A DNA stretch of 35,242 bases from Clostridia bacterium (lineage in GTDB: Bacteria > Bacillota > Clostridia > Christensenellales > CAG-314). The translations under genes and the position numbers were made by a program. The notes under the pieces were generated by a model. That model was not told the origin of the DNA, did no database searches, and was given only the letters and a program-made list of their open reading frames with translations. Positions 22,429 through 31,482 of this stretch are shown piece by piece. The stretch is from the NCBI GenBank assembly GCA_036654455.1, contig JAVVRZ010000009.1:1-35242 (forward strand), written 5' to 3'. The stretch's first letter is position 1. Each line of letters begins with the position of its first letter.

Positions 22429-24828
22429 TTATTTGCCGTTGTTTGTAAATACCAAATGTTCATCTTTTAAGCTTATTTCTATGTGGTCGCCCTGAGTAAT
22501 TTTGCCTTCGATAATCTTTTGAGAAAGAATATCTTCAATTCTACTTTGGATAGCTCTCTTTAATGGTCTTGCGCCGTATTCGTCGCTGTAACCAACTTTG
22601 GCAAGGTGAGAAACTGCTTGTTTGGTTAAAGTGATTGTTATTGTATCTTGTAATCTTAGGGCAAGCTTGGTAGTAAGAATTTTTGCAATTTGCTCGATTT
22701 CTTGTTGAGTTAGAGGGTGGAAAATTACTATGTCGTCTATCCTATTTAAAAATTCTGGCGCAAATTTTGTCTTTAAGACTTCGTAAATCTTGTCTTTGGT
22801 TTGCTCTTGTTTAGAAGAATTAAAGCCTAAGCTGACATTTGTTTGGTTGCAACCGACGTTGCTTGTCATAATTATAACGCAATTTTTAAAGTCTACGACT
22901 CTGCCCCTACTGTCGGTCAATCTACCGTCGTCAAGCAGTTGAAGTAACATATTAAAAACGTCGGGGTGAGCTTTTTCAATCTCGTCGAACAAGACTACGC
23001 TATACGGCTTACGCCTTACTTTTTCGGTAAGTTGCCCGGATTCTTCGTAACCAACATAGCCCGGAGGTGCTCCAATTAGCTTACTGGTTGATTGCTTTTC
23101 CATATATTCCGCCATATCTAATCTAATAAGCATATTCTCGTCGCCAAAAAGAATATCGGCAAGAGACTTAGCTAATTCGGTCTTGCCTACGCCAGTTGGA
23201 CCCACAAAGATAAAACTGCCTACCGGTCTAGACGGGTCTTTTAGCCCCGCACGTGCTCTTTTAATCGCCCTAGCTACCGCCGAAACGGCGTCTTGTTGCC
23301 CTACAACACGCTTTGCTAGGTCATTTTCAAGGTTAAGCAATTTTGCGCTCTCGCTTTGACTAAGTTTCTCTATTGGAATACTCGTCCACTTAGCTACAAT
23401 TCGTTCAATGTCGCTTTGGTCTATCGAAGGACGCTTTTGAGTGCGTTTTTGGTCTATTCTATCTCTAAGCGCCTTGGTCTTAGCCGTTAATTCGTTGTTT
23501 TTTATGTTTAACTGTTCGGCTTTGACAAACATTCGCAGTTTTACCGCCTCGTCAAGCTCGATTTTACTTTGGAATAGTTGTTCTTCTAACTGTTTAAGCT
23601 CGGTTGGAGTGGTAAACAAATTGAGCTTAGCCCTTGATGCAGCTTCGTCTATAAGGTCGACTGCTTTGTCGGGCAAAAACCTATCGGTAATGTATCTTGC
23701 CGACAACTTACAAGCGGCTTCGATTGCGCTTGTAGTAATCTCTACGTTGTGGTGCGATTCGTATTTGCCTTTAAGCCCCTGCAATATCTCAATAGATTGC
23801 TCGACTGTGGGTTCGTTTATCATAACGGGTTGAAAACGCCGTTCTAGCGCCGAATCTTTTTCTATATATTTGCGATATTCGTCTATTGTAGTAGCGCCGA
23901 TGGTTTGCATTTCGCCTCTTGCAAGCAAAGGTTTAAGCATATCTGCGGCGTCAAGATTGCCGTCGTTAGTGCTACCTGCGCCAACAAGATTATGAATTTC
24001 GTCTATAAATAATATGATATTGCCCTGCGTTGTGATTACTCTTATAGCTTCCTTAAACCGTTGTTCGAAGTCGCCCCTATATTTTGTGCCTGCAAGCAGT
24101 CCGGCTAAATCTAGCGAAAAGACAATTTTGCCTTTAAGTAGGTCGGGGACTTCGCCTGACACAATGGCTTGGGCAAGACCTTCGACTACGGCAGATTTGC
24201 CTACGCCGGGTTCGCCTATTAATATTGGGTTATTCTTGGTACGCCTAGAAAGAATTTGTATAATACGTTCGATTTCTTCTTGCCTATTAATGCAGGGGTC
24301 AAGCTTGCCTTGTCTAGCCTTATTTGTAATATCGCTACCAAACTTTGCAAGTTCGCCTAATTGAGAGTCGCTTGACTCGGCTGTATTTTCGGGCTTGGTT
24401 TCGCCTTCCATTACGCTGTTGCCGTCTATGCCGGCGTCGGCGCTGACTTTGCCTATAAGCAAATTAAGGTCGACATTTAACTTTTTAAGTAAATTTACTG
24501 CGTAACTATTGCGGTCAAGCAGAATAGCTAGCAAAATATGCTCGCTACCTACGTAACTACTCTGCGTCATATTGGCAATTTCTCTTGCAAAACCCAAGAT
24601 ATGCTCTACTCTTGGAGTAAACTCGATAACGTTACTTGCCCTTAAATCGCTTTGTAAGCGGAAGTTAAGGTTAGAAACGCCGGCTTCTTTAAGCCTTTTT
24701 TGAGCCACGCATTCTGTATTTATAAACCCTAGCAAGATATGCTCCGTACCTATAAAACTATTTAAATTTGCTTTTACCCATTGTTCGGCAAATTCTATGG
24801 CTTTTTTTACACTTTCGGCGTAAGTCAT
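22429..24828 (-). CDS. clpC: ClpC-type AAA+ unfoldase
   Basis: 799 residues. Two Clp-N repeats (1-145, '[10 protein letters not shown]' and '[10 protein letters not shown]'). AAA-1 has Walker [10 protein letters not shown] and '[14 protein letters not shown]'. A short middle domain follows ('[17 protein letters not shown]', ClpC-sized rather than ClpB-sized). AAA-2 has GPTGVGKTE and '[14 protein letters not shown]'. A 'SLGF' tripeptide-type loop probably docks ClpP. With ClpP it would degrade unfolded or marked proteins. AGGAGAAAT lies before ATG. The usual ctsR-mcsA-mcsB partners are not here and I see no clear CtsR operator upstream. Confidence 0.94.
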   Translation of the reverse strand: MTYAESVKKAIEFAEQWVKANLNSFIGTEHILLGFINTECVAQKRLKEAGVSNLNFRLQSDLRASNVIEFTPRVEHILGFAREIANMTQSSYVGSEHILLAILLDRNSYAVNLLKKLNVDLNLLIGKVSADAGIDGNSVMEGETKPENTAESSDSQLGELAKFGSDITNKARQGKLDPCINRQEEIERIIQILSRRTKNNPILIGEPGVGKSAVVEGLAQAIVSGEVPDLLKGKIVFSLDLAGLLAGTKYRGDFEQRFKEAIRVITTQGNIILFIDEIHNLVGAGSTNDGNLDAADMLKPLLARGEMQTIGATTIDEYRKYIEKDSALERRFQPVMINEPTVEQSIEILQGLKGKYESHHNVEITTSAIEAACKLSARYITDRFLPDKAVDLIDEAASRAKLNLFTTPTELKQLEEQLFQSKIELDEAVKLRMFVKAEQLNIKNNELTAKTKALRDRIDQKRTQKRPSIDQSDIERIVAKWTSIPIEKLSQSESAKLLNLENDLAKRVVGQQDAVSAVARAIKRARAGLKDPSRPVGSFIFVGPTGVGKTELAKSLADILFGDENMLIRLDMAEYMEKQSTSKLIGAPPGYVGYEESGQLTEKVRRKPYSVVLFDEIEKAHPDVFNMLLQLLDDGRLTDSRGRVVDFKNCVIIMTSNVGCNQTNVSLGFNSSKQEQTKDKIYEVLKTKFAPEFLNRIDDIVIFHPLTQQEIEQIAKILTTKLALRLQDTITITLTKQAVSHLAKVGYSDEYGARPLKRAIQSRIEDILSQKIIEGKITQGDHIEISLKDEHLVFTNNGK

Positions 24829-24931
24829 TTATATTTCTCCTAGTTGCTGTTAGATATTATATATAGTCTACCGCATTTTTAAGCATTTGAAAAGACCTTT
24901 CACTAAATTTTCGTGTGATTTATGAGTGAAA

Positions 24932-24964
24932 AAATACAGCAGATACAATTAATCTGCTGTATTT
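24932..24964 (-). terminator. Terminator of the glycine-rich zinc-ribbon gene
   Basis: Perfect 13-bp stem (24932-24944 with 24952-24964), 7-nt loop, followed by a T-run on the minus strand. Confidence 0.88.
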
Positions 24965-25007
24965 AAGTTATTCTGTCATTTTTTGCGTTTGAAATAACCG
25001 ATAAAAA

Positions 25008-26021
25008 TTATGCGCCTAGTTTTACTCCGTACGCTCCTTCTAACCTAGCGTTTTGGTCAAATTCTCTATACGTTAGTTCAAGGTCGGCTAAATTATAATT
25101 TTGCGAAAGCGGAAAAACAAAGTACTTAGTATTAGAGTCGTTTGCGTATATAGTAAACTTAGAATTTTGGTCTTTGCTAAAATTAAATATTTTAGCGTTT
25201 GCCGTAGAGATATTCAAATATTCTGCTTTTTGCCCATTGACTTTGATTACAAAGTCGGTAAAAAATATGGGTAAATCGTCGCTATTAATATTATTTATGG
25301 TTACGTTAACTACGCAATAATAGCCAAAGGAAGCGTCTAACCCAAAGAAAGACAAATCGTTAGTAATTTGAGCGTTGTTTACCGTAAAAGACAAATAATT
25401 ACTGGTCAAAGTTTGCCCTACGTAGCCTTGTTTGGTATAGGTGATATTAGGGTCAAACGTACTTAGGCTTACATTATAATCTTCGACAATAGAGGTAGCG
25501 AAAAACGAAGTTAGTACAATACCGAATATAATTAGCGCAATGGCTATGCCAAAAAATATCGACAAAGCTTTTTTAAACGTAGAGTTTCCCTTATTCTTTG
25601 CAACCGTTGCGTTTGAGTTGATTAAGGGGCTAGACGGAGCGGATAATAAATCTTTGCGGTAAATTAAATTTGCTCCGCAATTTTCGCATTTTGTTTTAGT
25701 TAAGTCTACGTACTCGCTTTCGCAATATTCGCAGTACGTATATTCCCTATATTTAAGTTCGGGCGTTTTTGGAGCGTTAGAAGAAGGGTCGTTAAACACT
25801 TCGTTACGACTGACATTTGTATTTGTATTTGTATGATGCGACCTAGCAAGTAAACTACCAATAAGTCCGCCGATTAAGAAGCCGTTACCGCTATTGTGAG
25901 AATCGTTGTTATCTCTTCTTGGCGGTCTAGGCGAAAAACCTCCGCCACTAGAAAAACCTCCGCCACCGCCACCCTTAAAACCTCCGCCACCAGAAAAACC
26001 TCCGCCACCGCCTTTTGCCAT
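25008..26021 (-). CDS. Glycine-rich, zinc-ribbon membrane protein with DUF4352-like C-terminus
   Basis: About 337 residues from ATG 26021 (MAKGGGGGFSGG), chosen because AGGAG lies 8 bases before it; the longer frame lacks a ribosome binding site. Residues 1-35 are Gly/Phe/Ser repeats (GGGGFSGGGGFKGG). Residues about 95-130 hold a CxxC...CxxC zinc ribbon ('YCEYCESEYVDLTKTKCENCG'). One membrane helix follows near 165-185, then an immunoglobulin-like extracellular domain similar to DUF4352 ('TSNYLSFTVNNAQITN', 'GYYCVVNVTINNIN'). Function unknown; the topology suggests a cytoplasmic ribbon and an exported beta domain. Confidence 0.8.
   Translation of the reverse strand: MAKGGGGGFSGGGGFKGGGGGGFSSGGGFSPRPPRRDNNDSHNSGNGFLIGGLIGSLLARSHHTNTNTNVSRNEVFNDPSSNAPKTPELKYREYTYCEYCESEYVDLTKTKCENCGANLIYRKDLLSAPSSPLINSNATVAKNKGNSTFKKALSIFFGIAIALIIFGIVLTSFFATSIVEDYNVSLSTFDPNITYTKQGYVGQTLTSNYLSFTVNNAQITNDLSFFGLDASFGYYCVVNVTINNINSDDLPIFFTDFVIKVNGQKAEYLNISTANAKIFNFSKDQNSKFTIYANDSNTKYFVFPLSQNYNLADLELTYREFDQNARLEGAYGVKLGA
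25925..26021. repeat. Imperfect GGA/GGC coding repeats
   Basis: Short imperfect repeats, units reading CCTCCGCCACC-AGAAAAA on the plus strand, encode the Gly-Phe-Ser-rich N-terminus. They are prone to length change. Confidence 0.7.
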
Positions 26022-26143
26022 AATATTTCTCCTTTGTGTAGTAATATTGTTTGTATTATAACAAATATAGCGCAATAATACAAGTAAACTATTAAATATC
26101 CTATTAAAAATACAAAGCCTTGCCATTCTTTTTATCTTTTGTC

Positions 26144-26172
26144 TTGTAAAAAAACATAAAGTATGTTAAAAT
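26144..26172 (+). promoter_or_regulatory. Promoter of the pyrimidine-nucleoside phosphorylase gene
   Basis: TTGTAA (26144-26149), 17-bp spacer, TAAAAT (26167-26172). This leaves a leader of about 100 nt before ATG 26283. Confidence 0.5.
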
Positions 26173-26282
26173 AATAATCCACCTTAAAATAAATCTTCAA
26201 TTACTAAAAAATAACTTTTTTAACATAAAACAATCACAATATTGTATTAAAATATATAAAACAATATTAAACGGAGTAAATT

Positions 26283-27596
26283 ATGAGAGCGTACGACATT
26301 ATTGACAAAAAAAGACTAGGCAAAATTTTAACTCAGCAAGAGATTGATTATATGGTCAACGGCTTTACGAACGGCGAAATACCCGACTATCAAATGTCGG
26401 CGTTACTTATGGCTATATGTACTAAGGGTATGGACGAACACGAAACTTACTATTTAACCAACACTATGCTTAATTCGGGCGATAAAATGGATATGAGCAA
26501 AATTAACGGCATCGTGGTTGATAAACATAGCACCGGCGGAGTTGGCGACACAGTTACCTTAGTGCTTGCGCCTGTCCTTGCTTGTTGCGGAGTCAAACTT
26601 GCTAAACTGTCGGGCAGAGGTCTTGGCTTTACCGGCGGTACAATCGACAAACTTGAAAGCATACCCGGCTTCGACACAAGCCTTGACGAAGACAAATTCT
26701 TTGATATAGTCAACTCTATTGGTTGCGCAGTTATTGGACAAACCAAAAATTTAGTCCCTGCCGACAAGAAACTTTACGCATTGCGTGACGTTACTGCAAC
26801 GGTTAGCAGTCTACCGCTTATTTGTTCTTCAATTATGAGCAAAAAACTTGCAAGCGGAGCAAACACTATCTTGCTTGACGTAAAATACGGACAAGGCGCA
26901 TTTATGAAGACACCAAAACTTGCCGTAAAACTTGCCGAGCTTATGGTAAAAATCGGGTCGCTTGCCGGCAAAAAAGTATCCGCTCTTGTTACCGATATGG
27001 AGCAACCTTTGTCGCAAAAGATTGGCAATAGCATTGAGGTAATTAGCGCAGTCGAAGTGTTAAGCGGTCAAAAGAATAGACTATATAACGAAATGAAGGA
27101 GCTAGGCGGAAAACTTCTATCTATGGCGTGTTCGATAGACGAGCAAACTGCGCAGACAAAAATAGAACTGGCAATTTCTAGTGGCAAGGCGTTACAAAAA
27201 TTTATAGATATGGTAAAAGCGCAAAGCGGAGATTCTTCTTATATAACCGATACGTCGAAATTTGCGCTTGGAGAAGTTCAAAACATCTATACGAACAAAA
27301 ATGGCTACGTATATAGCTTTTTGACTCAACAGCTTGGCAACGCATTGACTCTGCTAGGCGGAGGCAGAATTGTAAAAACCGATTCTATCGACAATTCGGT
27401 CGGCATAGAAATATATCACGCTATCGGCGACAAAGTAAATAAGGGCGACAAAATCGCAACAATTTATCACGCAAACAAAAACTTAGACCAGGTTACTAAA
27501 ATGGTAACCGACAGCATAATAATTAAATCAAGCCTTCCTAAACAACACAAAATCGCTTACGCTTATGTTTCTAGCGACGGCGTAAAGTATATGTAA
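26283..27596 (+). CDS. pdp: Pyrimidine-nucleoside phosphorylase
   Basis: 437 residues, typical of the thymidine/pyrimidine-nucleoside phosphorylase family. Signature 'SGRGLGFTGGTIDKLESIPGF', phosphate-binding 'KHSTGGVGDTVTLVLAP', and 'ALRDVTATVSSLPLICSSIMSKKLA' with the substrate-contacting Arg and Ser/Lys. It splits uridine and thymidine to base and (deoxy)ribose-1-phosphate. CGGAG lies before ATG. Cytidine deaminase follows by 110 bp on the same strand, giving a small pyrimidine salvage unit. Confidence 0.95.
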   Translation: MRAYDIIDKKRLGKILTQQEIDYMVNGFTNGEIPDYQMSALLMAICTKGMDEHETYYLTNTMLNSGDKMDMSKINGIVVDKHSTGGVGDTVTLVLAPVLACCGVKLAKLSGRGLGFTGGTIDKLESIPGFDTSLDEDKFFDIVNSIGCAVIGQTKNLVPADKKLYALRDVTATVSSLPLICSSIMSKKLASGANTILLDVKYGQGAFMKTPKLAVKLAELMVKIGSLAGKKVSALVTDMEQPLSQKIGNSIEVISAVEVLSGQKNRLYNEMKELGGKLLSMACSIDEQTAQTKIELAISSGKALQKFIDMVKAQSGDSSYITDTSKFALGEVQNIYTNKNGYVYSFLTQQLGNALTLLGGGRIVKTDSIDNSVGIEIYHAIGDKVNKGDKIATIYHANKNLDQVTKMVTDSIIIKSSLPKQHKIAYAYVSSDGVKYM

Positions 27597-27706
27597 ATTA
27601 AGCAAAAAACCTAAAAACTTTTTTAATTAATATTATAGCAAAATTTAAATTTAAATATTTATAAACGATATTTATTAAAATGTATTAACACGACAGGAGG
27701 CAAAAA

Positions 27707-28123
27707 ATGTTAAACGAAATGCAATTAGCTTTGCTTAAAAAAGCAAGGGAAACTCAAAAGTACAGAAAACTTGACTACGACAACTACGCAGGTTTTGTCG
27801 GTTGCGCTATGCTAGGCGCAAATGGTAAAATTTATACAGGCATTGACATAGGCGTAACTTGTGGTATTGGGTTTTGCGCCGAGCACACCTGTATATCTCA
27901 AATGGTAATGGACGGCGAAAGTCACGTTCTTGCTATGTGCGCAGTCGGGCAAGACACTTTCTTCCCGCCTTGCGGAAGATGTAGAGAATTGCTTAGTCAA
28001 ATTAACCGAGCTAACAAAGACTGCGAAATAATACTCGGCTACAACGACGTCAAAAAACTTTCAGACCTACTGCCCTATCCTTTCTGGACTTACACTGCAA
28101 CAAGCGAAAAGTTTAAAGACTAA
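27707..28123 (+). CDS. cdd: Cytidine deaminase family protein
   Basis: 138 residues. Zinc site 'FCAEHTCISQM' (Cys-Ala-Glu, with the catalytic Glu) and 'PPCGRCRELL' (second and third Cys). This is the small tetrameric type that deaminates cytidine to uridine, which would feed the phosphorylase upstream. A blasticidin-S-deaminase-like specificity cannot be excluded. AGGAGG lies before ATG. Confidence 0.9.
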   Translation: MLNEMQLALLKKARETQKYRKLDYDNYAGFVGCAMLGANGKIYTGIDIGVTCGIGFCAEHTCISQMVMDGESHVLAMCAVGQDTFFPPCGRCRELLSQINRANKDCEIILGYNDVKKLSDLLPYPFWTYTATSEKFKD

Positions 28124-28498
28124 TCTTGTAAAAACTAAACTTAACAGCCCTATTAGATTATTAATAAACTGATAGGGCAAGTTTTTACATTTTTTAGCAA
28201 ATTCTATCGACTTATACTTTTATATCAAGTAACATAACTTGCCGGCAAAATAAAAATGAAAATAAAGTTATTGTTTAAGCGTTAAAAAATATTTAAATAA
28301 AAACGCTTGAAGCAAGGTTTAAAAAAGTGCATCAAAAACTTTTATTTTCAATTCTTCTTATTCTTAAAACCATTTAACGCTAAAAAAATATACGCCTAAT
28401 ATCAATTAAAATATCAGCATATACTTTGGCTGTAAACTACTATTGTTGGCCTACTTAACATTCTAATTTTATAAGTTCACAATATAATCAAAAATAAT
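28124..28498. other. Gene-free junction between core genes and accessory block
   Basis: AT-rich 375 bp. It holds the cdd terminator (separate entry), a palindrome TTGCCGGCAA near 28239-28248, and a 7-bp inverted repeat AAGCGTT/AACGCTT (28277-28283 with 28302-28308). I see no gene, tRNA or clear attachment site. Confidence 0.5.
28147..28185 (+). terminator. Terminator after cdd
   Basis: GCCCTAT/ATAGGGC stem (28147-28153 with 28172-28178) with an 18-nt loop, followed by AAGTTTTT. Confidence 0.75.
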
Positions 28499-30106
28499 TT
28501 AGACTAAATCTGTGTTTAAAATATAATAATATGAAAGTAACTCTCTCGAATAATCTACAATCTTACCATCGGGCAATATCAACATTCTCGTTATTCCTAT
28601 CTGTTCAACAAAATCGGGATTATGACTAACCGCCATTATTGTGCCGGAATAATCTTTAAAATTTTCGCCTATTATTGCTTGGGTATCGGGGTCTAAGTGG
28701 TTAGTCGGTTCGTCAAGAATTAGTAAGTTAGCGCGGGTTAACATAAGTTTACATAGCGCAATCCTTGCTTTTTCACCGGGGGAAAGCAAAGCTACTTTTT
28801 TATAAACAAAATCGCCTTGAAACAAAAAATTCCCAAGAACATTCCTGATTTGAACATCATTTAAACCATCGCAATCAATGTTTTCTAATATGCTTTTATT
28901 TTCATCAAGAAGTTCAAGCTCCTGCGCATAATATGCAATGTCCGTTTTGGGATTAAACTTTATTTCTCCGCTATCGGGACGAATTATACCCATTATAAGC
29001 TTCAACAGCGTAGACTTACCCACGCCATTTTCGCCCACAATTAAAAATCTTTCATTTCCTGTCAATGAAAATGATAATTGGTCATATAATTTATTTTGTC
29101 CGTCATAATGAAAAGTAATATCTTTAACTTCAAGAGGAATTTTTGCGCTTTCTCTTTTCGGGTCAAGCCTTATTTTTATATGCTTATATATCTTTTCACG
29201 TTTTTCAAGTTCTTTTAACTTTTTGGCAAGTTTTATTTCACGATCTTGTCCAACCCTCTTTAAATCGTGCTTGGTTCTGCTCGCTTGATTAACTTTTTGC
29301 ACAAAATCGGCAAGTTTTTTTATTTCTTGCTCTTGCTGAGTAATACGCAACTCTTTTAGTAATTGTTCTTGCGCATATCTACGTTTAAAAGTTTGATAGT
29401 TGCCTTCATAGGTAGAAATTTTATGAGTAACTTTATTTATTAATAAAATTTTACTCGTAACGGCATTAAGAAAATCTATATCGTGACTAATAATAAGCAC
29501 ATTGCCTTTATAATTTTTTAGATAAGTTGTAACAAATTCTTTTGTTGTAACGTCTAAGTGGTTTGTCGGTTCGTCAAGTAAAAGAATGCTTGGATTGGAA
29601 AATAAAATATAAGCAAAAGCTACTTTTGACTTTTGCCCACCCGATAAATTGCCTATTTCCATATCTAAAAGGGCATTGTCAATTTTCATATTATCAATAA
29701 GTTCAAGCAATATATTTTCCGCATTATAAACGTCAAGATTATCCAACCGCTGTTGCAATTTAGACATAGTTGAAAGCAACGCTACTTGTTCTTCTTCGTT
29801 TGCGATTGCTAATTTTTCGTAAATATCATTTAATTTAGATTCTATTTTTTTAATCGGTCTAGCTTCAAAAAGATAGTCCCACACTTTTTTACTTCTATCT
29901 TCAAAATCAATTTCCTGTGGTAAATATCCAATATTAGCATTTCCAACATATATTGAACCGCTATCCAATTCCAATTCTCTTAAAATGACCTTAAATAATG
30001 TCGTCTTACCTGCGCCATTGACGCCAACTATGCCAACCTTATCATGATCTGCTATTTGAAATTCAGCGTCATCATAAATTGTTTCCATTCCAAACGACAA
30101 ATTCAT
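28499..30106 (-). CDS. ABC-F family ATPase
   Basis: 535 residues from ATG 30106, chosen because AGAGGAAA lies 6-10 bases upstream. Two ABC domains and no membrane segment: Walker A 'GVNGAGKTT' and 'GENGVGKST'; signatures 'LSGGQKS' and 'LSPGEKA'; Walker B 'LLLDEPTNHLD' and 'LILDEPTNHLD'. The charged linker between them (about 225-300, 'QEQEIKKLADFVQKVNQASRTKHDLKRV') matches the ribosomal P-site tRNA-interaction motif of ABC-F proteins. It is either a housekeeping translation factor or an antibiotic-resistance (ribosome protection) type. The accessory setting and regulated-looking leader favour the latter without proving it. Confidence 0.88.
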   Translation of the reverse strand: MNLSFGMETIYDDAEFQIADHDKVGIVGVNGAGKTTLFKVILRELELDSGSIYVGNANIGYLPQEIDFEDRSKKVWDYLFEARPIKKIESKLNDIYEKLAIANEEEQVALLSTMSKLQQRLDNLDVYNAENILLELIDNMKIDNALLDMEIGNLSGGQKSKVAFAYILFSNPSILLLDEPTNHLDVTTKEFVTTYLKNYKGNVLIISHDIDFLNAVTSKILLINKVTHKISTYEGNYQTFKRRYAQEQLLKELRITQQEQEIKKLADFVQKVNQASRTKHDLKRVGQDREIKLAKKLKELEKREKIYKHIKIRLDPKRESAKIPLEVKDITFHYDGQNKLYDQLSFSLTGNERFLIVGENGVGKSTLLKLIMGIIRPDSGEIKFNPKTDIAYYAQELELLDENKSILENIDCDGLNDVQIRNVLGNFLFQGDFVYKKVALLSPGEKARIALCKLMLTRANLLILDEPTNHLDPDTQAIIGENFKDYSGTIMAVSHNPDFVEQIGITRMLILPDGKIVDYSRELLSYYYILNTDLV

Positions 30107-30232
30107 ATTGTTTCCTCTCACGTCCGCTCTCCTTTACCGCTACTTTTAATACAGCAAATTTTATATCGCCATACGCCAATTTAACTAAAATTATATCCGT
30201 TTTTATCGCTTAAATCTCAGTAGCCTGTTGTT

Positions 30233-30261
30233 AATGTATCAATTTTAACGCTTTTTGTCAA
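30233..30261 (-). promoter_or_regulatory. Promoter of the ABC-F gene
   Basis: TTGACA (30261-30256), 17 bp, TACATT (30238-30233). Predicted start near 30226 gives a leader of about 120 nt, long for this window. It holds a three-codon frame (M-A-I-stop) that lacks a ribosome binding site. Confidence 0.6.
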
Positions 30262-30270
30262 TCATATTCT

Positions 30271-30444
30271 AGTTTGAAATTACCGGAAATAAATTGCATA
30301 AATTGAAATATAAATGTTCGCATATTTGTTATTTACAAATTGGAAAATGCAAAATAATATAGAAAAATTACTACTTAAAAGTGTCTTATTTGTTGCATTC
30401 AAACAAATGTTGTCTTATAATATAAATTAATGTAATTTCAAACT
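30271..30444. repeat. 13-bp inverted repeat in the divergent intergenic region
   Basis: AGTTTGAAATTAC (30271-30283) and GTAATTTCAAACT (30432-30444) are exact reverse complements 148 bp apart. The left arm lies just upstream of the ABC-F -35 box and the right arm just after the predicted plus-strand transcription start. The rest of 30107-30527 is AT-rich with no gene seen. Confidence 0.6.
30393..30421 (+). promoter_or_regulatory. Promoter of the kinase-nucleotidyltransferase-MATE unit
   Basis: TTGCAT (30393-30398), 17-bp spacer, TATAAT (30416-30421). Start near 30428, about 100 nt before ATG 30528. Confidence 0.6.
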
Positions 30445-30527
30445 GCTTAATACTTGCAATGTTTTTTGCTTAAAGTTATTTATCTAAATAATGTAATTGG
30501 TCGCCTAGCGCACATAAGGAACAATAG

Positions 30528-31482
30528 ATGCTCATAAAAAAGAATGACATTACAATATAAATTTCATTGTAAATGAAAAAGATGGGCATATATTTAGATA
30601 CGCGAAAAAACATGTGGAATGTTTAAACTACAAGCCTTTTAATGAACCCGAAATACTTAGTTTTTTGGGTGAAGTAGGTTTCCCCGCACCTCGAATTATT
30701 GAAGTAAGGAATAATTGTATAGTTCTTTCTTATATAGACGGTGTTGAGCTTGGTAAAATGCTTAATTGGAGCGATGATATTCCACTTGAAATAGTTGCTA
30801 GTTTTGCAAAAGAAATATACGCAGTTAATAGTATTAACTACGATGAATTACTAGCGCTTTATAAAAAAGCTGTTCCAAATAATTCTTTTGACTTTTACAT
30901 TAATTATTATTCTTTTAACAAGCAACTACTAGCAAAACATTGGAATGAAATTGAAGATACTATAAAGCAATACTTACCTTTATTTGATGATGTATTAATT
31001 AATAGGTCTAAGGAAATGATAGCCGAAGAACTTGCATTTTGCCATGGCGATATTCATCAAGAAAATATTATTTTGCAAAATGGAAATGCCACATTAATTG
31101 ATTGGGAATCCGCTTGTATAGCGCCTATTAGTTATGAAATTGCTATGCATTTGAGAAAATTGGGTACTCAAAAAAATATAAAGATGATTTTATTAAACAA
31201 TATTTATTGTTAAATCCAAAATTTAAGAGATTTTATAGAAATATGGAATTATTTATAGAAATTGAAGATATCATGTTTATTATTAGTGATTATTTATCGA
31301 TTATAGCAAAAATTAATAGACACGATGAGTTCGATATTGAAGAAAGTTGCAAGAGATTTTACAATATCATGATAGGAGCAAGTAAGTATTGGCCTAACAT
31401 ACATTTAATTTCAATAGACGAAATCAAACAAATATTTGGAGAAAAACAAAAAAATGAAAATACTTGTTGTCGGAAATATTAA
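30528..31482 (+). pseudogene. Aminoglycoside/choline phosphotransferase-like gene, two frameshifts
   Basis: Three reading-frame pieces join into one APH-fold kinase. Piece 1 starts at ATG 30528 (AAGGA 7 bases upstream) as MLIKKNDITI, then hits TAA at 30558. Piece 2 continues as 'NFIVNEKDGHIFRYAKKHVECLNY' and holds the kinase centre: 'AFCHGDIHQENIILQ' (Brenner motif, catalytic Asp) and 'LIDWESACIAP'. At a run of seven A (31170-31176) the frame shifts to piece 3 ('YKDDFIKQYLLLNPKFKRFY'), ending at 31482. One base missing at each break explains both. The largest intact piece (from GTG 30614) lacks the ATP-loop strands and the C-terminal helices. Either a decayed gene or sequencing errors in homopolymers. 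Substrate unknown. Confidence 0.8.

Noticed and set aside
24829..24930. CtsR operator upstream of clpC
   Set aside because: Only one loose AGGTC half-site is seen, without the tandem heptads.
25896..26078. Plus-strand frame with repeated Thr-Ser-Ala-Thr-Arg-Lys units
   Set aside because: Antisense shadow of the glycine-rich repeat coding sequence.
30160..30175. Three-codon frame M-A-I-stop in the ABC-F leader as a resistance-type leader peptide
   Set aside because: No ribosome binding site and no convincing alternative hairpins, so attenuation is not claimed.
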